A stretch of DNA of 64,000 nt from CAWGXZ01 sp963826695 (GTDB lineage: Bacteria; Pseudomonadota; Gammaproteobacteria; Burkholderiales; Burkholderiaceae_C), in assembly GCA_963826695.1 (NCBI GenBank), contig CAWGXZ010000005.1, positions 62,001 to 126,000 on the forward strand. Direction: 5' to 3'. The position numbers were made by a program, and so were the translations under genes. Below, piece by piece: positions 57,495-64,000 of the stretch; within the stretch, counting starts at the first letter, position 1, and each line of letters begins with the position of its first letter. Under the pieces are notes generated by a model that worked only from the letters and a program-made list of their open reading frames with translations, made no database searches and had not been told where the DNA came from.

Positions 57495-60320
57495 TCAGCC
57501 GGGGGCCGGCGGCGCCGGGTCCGGCGCGGCAGCAGGCGGTCGGGCAGGGGATGCCACAGGGGCCGCAGGCGGCGGGGGTGTCAGCGGCGCCGGGGGTGGG
57601 GCGGGAGGTGCAGGTGCAGGTGCAGGTGCGGGTGCAGGTGCAGGTGCGGGTGCAGGTGCGGGTGCGGGTGCAGGTGCGCGGGGCGGGTGCGGGCGCGGGG
57701 CGGGCGCCGGGGCGGGCGCAGGGGAAGAGGCCGGTGGGGCCGGTGTCGCCGGTGCTGCAGGTGCAGCCGGGCGCACCGGCGGTGCATTCGGCAGCTCCGC
57801 CGGCGGCGACATGATCACCGTCGGCAGCGGCGGTGCGCCGGGCGGCAACTGCCGCTCCAGCGGCAGCGGCCTGGACCGTCCGCCATCGCCCTCGGGGCGT
57901 GCGCCGCGGCTGCGCAGGCCGGGTGCGCGCTCGATCTCCTCGGCGCTGCGCGGCACCGGTTCGTCGCTGCGGCTCGCCGCGGCGACGGGCGCGTCGGTCA
58001 GCAGCAGCCCGTTGGCGTCGCGGCGCGCGAACACGCCCGGGGCAGGCGCGGCAACCACCTCGGCCGGCACCGGGAAGGCGTCGGCAGCCGGGCTCGGCAT
58101 GCCGGCCGCTTCGACCACAGGTGCCTCGGTCGGCGGCGGCGCCGGCGGCCGGCGGGGCGGCGCGAAGGTGGCCTTCGGGTCGACCAGTTCCGCCTGCAGC
58201 ACCTTGCCGAAGAAATCACCGACCACCAGCAGCGCGTTGTGGCCGCCCTGGCCCCAGTGGTCGCTGCGCATCGTCACCCGCTGGTCGTTGAAGCCGACCC
58301 AGGCGCCGGCCACCAGCTTCGGGTGCATCAGGATGAACCAGCCGTCGCTGTTGTTCTGCGTCGTGCCGGTCTTGCCGGCCACATCGGCGGTGACGTTGAA
58401 GCGCGTCTTCATCTGCGTCGCGGTGCCGCGGGCGACGACGCCGCGCATCATGTCGATCAGGTCGTTGGCCGTGTTCGCCGACATCGCCCGCTGCGGCGAC
58501 TCGGGGACGAACTCGGCCAGCACCTCGCCGCTGCGGTCGGTGATGCGCTTGATGTAGAGCGGCTTGCGGTGGCTGCCCTCGCTGGCGATCGTCGCGTAGC
58601 TGCTGACCATTTCCAGCAGTGTCACCGGGCTGGTTCCGAGCGCCAGCGACGGCACCGGGTCGAGCTCGCTGCGGTCGACGCCCATGGCGGTGGCCAGCCG
58701 CGCCACGTCGCCCGCGCCGACTTCCTGCATCACCTGCGCGGTGATCGTGTTCTTCGAGTACACCAGCCCGTCGCGCAGGGTCATCATCCGGCCGCTCGGG
58801 CCGTTCATGTCGGTGGGCCGCCAGACGCTGCCGTCGGGCAGCTTCAGCTCGATGGCGGTATCGGGGTATTGGCGATCGACGTCGAAGCCGCGTTCGAGCG
58901 CCGCGCCGTAGACGAACGGCTTGAAGGTCGACCCGGGCTGGCGCGCGGCCAGCGCGACGTGGTCGTACTCGTCGCGATCGAAGTCGCGGCTGCCGACCCA
59001 CGCCCGGATCTCGCCACTGGTCGGGTCGATGGCGACGAAACCCGATTCGAGCCGGCTCTTTTGCTGGCGCAGCCTTTCCATGACCGCCCGGTCGGCGGCG
59101 ACGCGGCGCAGCGCCAGGGCCTCGCCGCCGCCCGCGGCCGCCGCCTTGCGGAATTCGGGCGTCTCGCGCAAGAAGGCCTCGACGAGGTCGCGCCGGCCGT
59201 TCCACAAGTAACCGAACGGATCGACCCGCGAACGCTGCCGGGCATAGCTTTCAGGCGAGGTCGAAACCGGCGGAATCGCCCGTGCGCTCCATTCGACGTC
59301 GGCGACGTTCTGCAGCGCCAGCCCCTGCCGCTCGACGGCCGCCATGGCCGCGGCCTGCAGCCGCGAATCGATCGTCGTCTGCACCTTCAGACCGTCGGTG
59401 TAGAGGTTGTAGTCGTTCTGGTCGGCCCATTCGATCAGCCACTTGCGCGCCTGCGCGGCGAAATGCGGAGCCGGGCCGTTGGCTTCGCTCTGCCGATTCA
59501 ACCCGACGCCGAGCGGCTGTTCGCGCAACTGCTCCAGGTCGGCAGCGCCGATGTGCTGGCGCTTGACCATCTGCCCCAGCACCACGTTGCGGCGCTTCTT
59601 CGCCCGCTCCGGGTTGATCACCGGGTTGTAGTAGTGCGTGCCCTTGAGCATGCCGACGAGCGTGGCGCTCTGCAGCAGGTCGAGGTCGGCTGCGGACTTG
59701 TCGAAATAGGTGCGCGCCGCCAGCTCGATGCCGACGACGTTGTAGAGGAAGGGCGCCGTGTTGAGGTAGGTCTCCAGGATGCGCTGCTTGTCCCAGACGC
59801 GCTCGATGCGCAGCGCCGTGATGGCTTCCTTGACCTTGCGGTTGATGTTGCGCGCCCGGCCGATTTCCTCGGGGAAGAGGTTGCGCGCCAGCTGCTGGGT
59901 GATCGTCGAGCCGCCCTGGGTGTCGCCGCGCATCGTGTGCAGCACCGCGCCCAGCGTGCGCCGGACGTCGACGCCGCGGTGCTCGTAGAAGCGCTGGTCC
60001 TCGGTGGCGATCAGCGCGTCGACGACGTGCTTCGAGATCTTCGCCAGCGGCACCGGCTCCTGCTGGGCGCGAGAGAAATCGGCGAGCACGACGCCGTCCT
60101 CGGAGAGCAGCACGCTGCCCTGCGCAACCTGTGCCTGGCGCACCTCCTCGACGCTCGGCGTCAACGGGATCAGCACCATGACATAACCCACCAGCAGCGC
60201 AGCCAGCCCGGCCGAGCCGACCAGGCTCCAGACGCCGGCGCGACGCAGCCGCTCCGGGGTGGCCCAGGCGCGCAGTGCGGCCCACTTCGAGACAGCGGGG
60301 GAAGAACGAGGATCAGACAT
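57495..60320 (-). CDS. Class A penicillin-binding protein with Ala/Pro-rich C-terminal tail
   Basis: Bifunctional peptidoglycan synthase of 941 residues, anchored by one N-terminal helix (VGSAGLAALLVGYVMVLI). The glycosyltransferase domain shows ATEDQRFYEHRGVD, GGSTITQQLARNLF and KVKEAITALRIER. The transpeptidase domain shows STFK (PGSTFKPFVYG), SKN (VYSKNTITA) and KTG (AGKTGTTQN). After about residue 690 the protein is a low-complexity Ala/Pro tail that includes a pure Ala-Pro repeat encoded by 57607-57678. The tail could span the periplasm or bind peptidoglycan. Closest in layout to PBP1A-like enzymes, but I would not assign mrcA. Confidence 0.9.
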   Translation of the reverse strand: MSDPRSSPAVSKWAALRAWATPERLRRAGVWSLVGSAGLAALLVGYVMVLIPLTPSVEEVRQAQVAQGSVLLSEDGVVLADFSRAQQEPVPLAKISKHVVDALIATEDQRFYEHRGVDVRRTLGAVLHTMRGDTQGGSTITQQLARNLFPEEIGRARNINRKVKEAITALRIERVWDKQRILETYLNTAPFLYNVVGIELAARTYFDKSAADLDLLQSATLVGMLKGTHYYNPVINPERAKKRRNVVLGQMVKRQHIGAADLEQLREQPLGVGLNRQSEANGPAPHFAAQARKWLIEWADQNDYNLYTDGLKVQTTIDSRLQAAAMAAVERQGLALQNVADVEWSARAIPPVSTSPESYARQRSRVDPFGYLWNGRRDLVEAFLRETPEFRKAAAAGGGEALALRRVAADRAVMERLRQQKSRLESGFVAIDPTSGEIRAWVGSRDFDRDEYDHVALAARQPGSTFKPFVYGAALERGFDVDRQYPDTAIELKLPDGSVWRPTDMNGPSGRMMTLRDGLVYSKNTITAQVMQEVGAGDVARLATAMGVDRSELDPVPSLALGTSPVTLLEMVSSYATIASEGSHRKPLYIKRITDRSGEVLAEFVPESPQRAMSANTANDLIDMMRGVVARGTATQMKTRFNVTADVAGKTGTTQNNSDGWFILMHPKLVAGAWVGFNDQRVTMRSDHWGQGGHNALLVVGDFFGKVLQAELVDPKATFAPPRRPPAPPPTEAPVVEAAGMPSPAADAFPVPAEVVAAPAPGVFARRDANGLLLTDAPVAAASRSDEPVPRSAEEIERAPGLRSRGARPEGDGGRSRPLPLERQLPPGAPPLPTVIMSPPAELPNAPPVRPAAPAAPATPAPPASSPAPAPAPAPRPHPPRAPAPAPAPAPAPAPAPAPAPAPAPPAPPPAPLTPPPPAAPVASPARPPAAAPDPAPPAPG
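57607..57678. repeat. 12-unit hexanucleotide tandem repeat (GGTGCR)n inside the PBP gene
   Basis: Seventy-two bases made of twelve GGTGCA or GGTGCG hexamers. On the minus strand they encode twelve Ala-Pro pairs in the tail of the penicillin-binding protein. Because the unit is a multiple of three, slippage would change tail length without breaking the frame. Mixed A/G at the third wobble shows the tract is not perfectly homogenised. Confidence 0.9.
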
Positions 60321-60416
60321 GGGGCGAGCGTACCGAGGCGGCGCGACGAGCGCGGCAAAAAAGGCAAGCGCGAGTCCCGGCCGGCGTGAAATTCAGCCGG
60401 TCGGTGGCCCGGCGAT

Positions 60417-63263
60417 TCAGCCGATCAGCCGCAGCCCCGGTGGCAGGGCCTCGCCATAGGCCTGGCGCTCGCCGGCCTCGTCGAGTTCGACCTGCTCGCG
60501 CACCATCGCCACCCAGTGCGGCGCCACGCGGGCCGCCTGCAGCCGTTCGGCGACGCGCTCGCGCAGCACGTCGGGCAGGTCGCGCGAACGGTCGCCACAC
60601 ACGCGTGCCAGATGCGCCGCCGCGAACGCCGCCGCCGGCGTGCGTTTCCAGTCGAGCGCCAGCAGCGTGTCGAGCCAGTGCGTGGCCGTTTCGGCCGGCA
60701 GCACCTGGTGCGCGCTGGCATGCAGCGGCCGGCGGGCGCCGAGCCGGCCGAGCGCCCAGAGCAGCCGGTCGGCATCGAGCCGCCCGCCGCGCGGCGGCGG
60801 CGCTTCGTCGCCGCGGCGCAGGGCGGTGGCGATGCGGCCGAGCAGCCAGTCGCCGATCTCGGCCTTGTGCTCGGGATCGATCCGCTCCAGCGCGGCGATC
60901 AGCCGCACCATGTCGTCCTCGCCGCCCTTGACCAGCCGCGGCGGCCGCTCCACACCGGCGGCGCGGCCCTGCAGGTTGTAGGCAAAGTCGTCGAGCAGCC
61001 GGCGCTGCGCGTCGGCATCGAGGCCGCCGGCGGCGCGCCGCCACAGCGTCCACCACTCGGCCGAGACCTGCGCGTCGCCGCCGTGCTGCACGCCGTGCTC
61101 GAACAGCGTCCACAGCTGCTGCACCCGCCATTCGTCGAGTGGCGCGCCGAAGCCCGGGCGCAGGCACCAGCCGGCCAGATTCAGCCAGATGCGCTCGTGG
61201 TCGGCCGAGCGCCGCCGGTTGCGCGCGCCGCGCCACAGCGCGTCGAACAGCTGGCGCAGCAGCGGCGTCGGCCAGCGCTCGCGCGCGCCGAGCCGCTGCT
61301 CGAGCTGCGCGCGCAACTGCCGCACCGCCCTGGCATCGACCTCGCGCGAGCGGCTGCCGAAGACCTGGTCGATGAGATCGACCGCGGCGCCCAACCCGGG
61401 GACCTTCGGCAGCGCTTCGCCGGACTGCAGCTCGGTATCGGACGCGTCGGCCACGCGCAGCTCGAACTCGAGCTGCCAGCGCTGCGCTGCATCGGCCATC
61501 GAGACGCACTGCAGCTGCAGCGTGCCGACTTCGGTGAGCACCGTCTCCAGCTGCACCCGGGCCTCGCGCCGCCCGGCCTCGGCGGCGACCACGCTGGCCA
61601 GCGGCGGCAGCGGCCGGTAATCGCCGCCGTCGAGCTCGACGATCTGGCCGAGCTGCGGCGGCGACTCGCCCGGCGCGTCGGCAACCGACGAGACCAGGTG
61701 AAACCGCACCGGCTGGCCGAGTCGCAGTGCGAAGGTGCGCTCGGCGAGGCGCCATTCGCGACCGGGCTCGGCGCCGCGCGGCAGCACGCAGACGGCGCGC
61801 CGCGGCGGCGCCTCGCCGTCCTTCGGCCGCGCCGCGTCGAGCACCAGGAAGTAGCTGCGCGCCGACCCGCCGCCGATCTGCGGCGAGCGGCGCTGGCGCG
61901 CCAGCGCAAACGCCACCGCGCCGCGGGCGACCGCGGTATCCGGATCGGCGTTGTCGAGCAGGTGCAGCGGCGCACCGCGCCAATCCGCCAGCTGCTGCTG
62001 CAGCCGCTCTGCCAGCGCCGCACCGCGGAACACGCCGCCGTTGAGCAGCAGCGTGTCGGGCAGCGCGCCGTCGCAGGCCGCGGCCTGCTGGCGCAGGAAG
62101 GCAGCCAGGTGCCGGCTGATCGCCGGGTCGCTGGCGTACGGCAGGCCGAACTCGACGATGCCGCTGCGACCACGCAGCAGCGGCGCCTGCAGGTCGACGC
62201 GCGGAAAGAAGCCGTCGACGATCCACTGCTCGACTTCATCCCGGCCGAGCAACGCCGATTGCGTGCCGCCGACCAGCGCCCGCCCGGCGCCGAGCAGCGC
62301 AACGCGCACCGAATCGGGCGCATCGGCGGCCAGCAGCTGCTCCTTCGCGCTGCGGCAGCGTTCGAGCAACTGCGACAGCCGCCCGGCGGAAATCGGCGCG
62401 GCACGCCCGCCCGCGCCGGCGTCACCGGCGAGCCGCGCCTCGACGCGGTGCGCCAGCGCCAGGTCCATGTTGTCGCCACCGAGCATCAGGTGGTTGCCGA
62501 CGGCCACGCGCGTCAGCTGCGGCGCGGTCTCGCCCTCGCGCGCCGCGTCGATGCGGATCAGGCTGAAGTCGCTGGTGCCGCCGCCGACATCGCAGACCAG
62601 CACCAGCCGGCTGGCCGACAGCGCCTCCGCGAGCCGGTCGCGATGGCGAAACAGCCAGTCGTAGAACACCGCCTGCGGCTCCTCCAGCAGCTGCAGCCGC
62701 GGCAGGCCGGCCAGCCGCGCGGCATCGAGCGTCAGCGCGCGAGCGGCCTCGTCGAACGACGCCGGCAGCGTCAGCACCAGCTGCTGCTCCGTCAGAGGAT
62801 GCGACGGAAAGCGCGCGTCCCATGCCGAGCGCACATGCGCCAGGTAGCTGGCGCTCGCCGCCACCGGCGACACCCGCGCGACGCTGGCATCGGCACCCCA
62901 CGGCAGGATCGCCGCCGTGCGGTCGACGCCGCCATGCGACAGCCAGCTTTTCGCGCTCGCCACGACCCGCCCCGGCACCTGCGCGCCCAGCCGCCGCGCC
63001 AGACTGCCGACAACCGCCTGCGGCACCCCCGCCACGTCCGCCGCAAGCCACGGCAACTGCAGTTCGCCCGCCGCCAGCTCGCCCTCGGCCGGGTGGTAGC
63101 GCAGCGACGGCAGCAGCGGCTGCGCAGCCACTTCGCCCGGCGCCACCAACTGCTCGATATCGAATAAGTGGATCGCATCGGCGACCGCAGCATCGGCATA
63201 GGCCACCACCGTGTGCGTGGTGCCCAGGTCGATGCCGACGCAGTAGCGCGGTGGAGCGCTCAT
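60417..63263 (-). CDS. Hsp70-family (DnaK-like) protein with C-terminal DUF3731-type extension
   Basis: Large Hsp70-like ATPase of 948 residues. Actin-fold nucleotide-binding motifs are visible: VGIDLGTTHTVVAYA at the N-terminus, LVLTLPASFDEAARALTLDAARLAGL, LVCDVGGGTSDFSLI and LLLNGGVFRGAALAERL. The substrate-binding region is not DnaK-like; instead a long helical C-terminal half with LNLAGWCLRPGFGAPLDEWRV and WALGRLGARRPLHAS resembles the DUF3731 proteins that accompany such Hsp70s. These are found in many proteobacteria with unknown clients. ATG 63263; a palindromic repeat begins 41 bp upstream. Confidence 0.88.
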   Translation of the reverse strand: MSAPPRYCVGIDLGTTHTVVAYADAAVADAIHLFDIEQLVAPGEVAAQPLLPSLRYHPAEGELAAGELQLPWLAADVAGVPQAVVGSLARRLGAQVPGRVVASAKSWLSHGGVDRTAAILPWGADASVARVSPVAASASYLAHVRSAWDARFPSHPLTEQQLVLTLPASFDEAARALTLDAARLAGLPRLQLLEEPQAVFYDWLFRHRDRLAEALSASRLVLVCDVGGGTSDFSLIRIDAAREGETAPQLTRVAVGNHLMLGGDNMDLALAHRVEARLAGDAGAGGRAAPISAGRLSQLLERCRSAKEQLLAADAPDSVRVALLGAGRALVGGTQSALLGRDEVEQWIVDGFFPRVDLQAPLLRGRSGIVEFGLPYASDPAISRHLAAFLRQQAAACDGALPDTLLLNGGVFRGAALAERLQQQLADWRGAPLHLLDNADPDTAVARGAVAFALARQRRSPQIGGGSARSYFLVLDAARPKDGEAPPRRAVCVLPRGAEPGREWRLAERTFALRLGQPVRFHLVSSVADAPGESPPQLGQIVELDGGDYRPLPPLASVVAAEAGRREARVQLETVLTEVGTLQLQCVSMADAAQRWQLEFELRVADASDTELQSGEALPKVPGLGAAVDLIDQVFGSRSREVDARAVRQLRAQLEQRLGARERWPTPLLRQLFDALWRGARNRRRSADHERIWLNLAGWCLRPGFGAPLDEWRVQQLWTLFEHGVQHGGDAQVSAEWWTLWRRAAGGLDADAQRRLLDDFAYNLQGRAAGVERPPRLVKGGEDDMVRLIAALERIDPEHKAEIGDWLLGRIATALRRGDEAPPPRGGRLDADRLLWALGRLGARRPLHASAHQVLPAETATHWLDTLLALDWKRTPAAAFAAAHLARVCGDRSRDLPDVLRERVAERLQAARVAPHWVAMVREQVELDEAGERQAYGEALPPGLRLIG

Positions 63264-63303
63264 CTTGAGCTGCTTCTGCGGCGTTGTTTGCAGCTGTAGC
63301 GGG

Positions 63304-63567
63304 GAGCGGGATCGTGCCGAGCGGGTGCCGTGCGACGCTCGTGTCCCCCGAGACGGGCGATGCCCGTCTCTCCTCCTTTACCTCGCTCTGCACGACACCC
63401 ACTCGACCCGATCGGGTACCGCTCAGGTGCGCGCTCCCAGGCAACGAGCGGTGGCAGGACGCGGGCAGTGGGTGGGTGGCGCAGTGAAGTAAAGGAGGAG
63501 GACGCGGCCAGCGGCCGGGTCCGGGGGACATGAACGGAGCTGCCTACCCGCTGACCGCGGCCCGCTC
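63304..63567. repeat. Large imperfect palindrome, family member C
   Basis: Third copy of the palindrome, same orientation as A and B. It keeps the outer arms GTGTCCCCCGAG and CGGGGGACAT and the central TCCTCCTTTAC / GTAAAGGAGGA stem. Its left hairpin is GAGACGGGC-GAT-GCCCGTCTC, a perfect 9-bp stem with an A-T pair where copy D has C-G. The spacer 63568-63663 links it to copy D. It sits directly upstream of the Hsp70 start. No gene is supported in 63264-64000. Confidence 0.85.
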
Positions 63568-63663
63568 CAAGGCCGCCACGTTGACTGTGCAGCGGCACGC
63601 CGCTTCGGGAATGCGCGCCCAGTTCCATGCTCCAGGCGACCCAGACAGAACCTGCCAACAGGC

Positions 63664-63928
63664 GAGCGGGATCGTGCCGAGCAGGTGCCGTGCGACGCTC
63701 GTGTCCCCCGAGCCGGGCTCCGCCCGGCTCTCCTCCTTTACCTCGCTCTGCACGACACCCACTCGACCCGCTCGGGCACCGCTCAGGTGCGCGGTCCCAG
63801 GCAACGAGCGGTGGCAGGACGCGGGCAGTGGGTGGGTGGCGCAGTGAAGTAAAGGAGGAGGACTCGGCCGCAGGCCGGGTCCGGGGGACATGAACGGAGC
63901 TACCCACCCGCTGGCCGCGGCCCGCTCG
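63664..63928. repeat. Large imperfect palindrome, family member D
   Basis: Fourth copy, exactly 360 bp after C, so C and D form a tandem repeat of palindrome plus spacer. The left hairpin is GAGCCGGGC-TCC-GCCCGGCTC, perfect with a C-G pair at the position that is A-T in copy C. The spacer 63929-64000 repeats the C spacer (CTGACTGTGCAGCGGCACGCC ... GTGCCAACAG) with a short internal deletion. The array may continue past the window end. Confidence 0.85.
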
Positions 63929-64000
63929 AAGCCCGCCATGCTGACTGTGCAGCGGCACGCCGCTTCGGGGATGCGCACTCATGGCAGAACGTGCCAACAG

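Noticed and set aside
57601..57680. Possible CRISPR-like array
   Set aside because: It is a simple hexanucleotide tandem repeat in frame inside the PBP gene, with no spacers.

Overview
The window is GC-rich DNA that reads as a betaproteobacterium, probably Burkholderiales. The support is two Bug/TctC-type binding proteins, a queCED operon whose QueE has the CX14CX2C cluster motif known from Burkholderia multivorans QueE, and a TreY/TreZ trehalose operon. The genus is not determinable. Gene density is high, and ATGA, GTGA or TGATG overlaps mark translational coupling throughout. No tRNA, rRNA, CRISPR array or complete insertion sequence was seen.

Region by region: 1-5567 holds a partial MscS channel, a methyltransferase, a DUF445 membrane protein and the queC-queE-queD operon for 7-deazaguanine synthesis. 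5638-6374 holds a decayed receiver-domain gene and a 274-bp palindromic element. 6418-9510 holds a hydrolase/ChaN pair and a divergent uracil/xanthine permease. 9755-21063 is a LacI-type catabolic cluster: peptide-type ABC importer, 2-hydroxyacid dehydrogenase, COG3618 amidohydrolase, RraA-like aldolase, TctC protein, LacI regulator and an odd SDR. 21200-34994 is a second, GntR-controlled sugar-acid cluster: IlvD/Edd dehydratase, DapA-family lyase, hydroxyacid dehydrogenase, TctC protein, Gfo/Idh/MocA oxidoreductase, sugar ABC importer, a second amidohydrolase and a tartrate/malate dehydrogenase. Both clusters look built to import a sugar acid or related polyhydroxy acid and take it through lactone opening, dehydration, aldol cleavage and reduction. 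The substrates are not identifiable from sequence.

35134-44221 is a treZ-malQ-treY-glgX operon that would turn glycogen or maltodextrin into trehalose. 44508-45617 is a patatin-like lipase. 46063-50951 is the most unusual block: a cobalamin-binding protein with the W-x9-EH signature of B12-dependent photoreceptors but no DNA-binding domain, translationally coupled to a soluble histidine kinase and then a REC-PAS-HK-REC-HPt hybrid kinase. A very large eight-PAS hybrid kinase converges on it (51042-56032). The window ends with an FAD ferredoxin-reductase-like protein, a class A penicillin-binding protein with an Ala-Pro repeat tail, and an Hsp70-like protein.

Two kinds of large imperfect palindrome stand out. 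A family of about 255 bp occurs four times, as a pair between the two permease genes of the sugar ABC operon (29827-30467) and as a 360-bp tandem pair upstream of the Hsp70 gene (63304-64000). Base changes on opposite hairpin arms are compensatory between copies. A separate 274-bp element lies at 6101-6374.

Several otherwise conserved genes (dual ABC ATPase, glgX, both hybrid kinases, receiver pseudogene) are broken by small insertions, mostly one extra C or G. This looks more like sequencing or assembly error than biology, so those genes are described as the intact products they imply.
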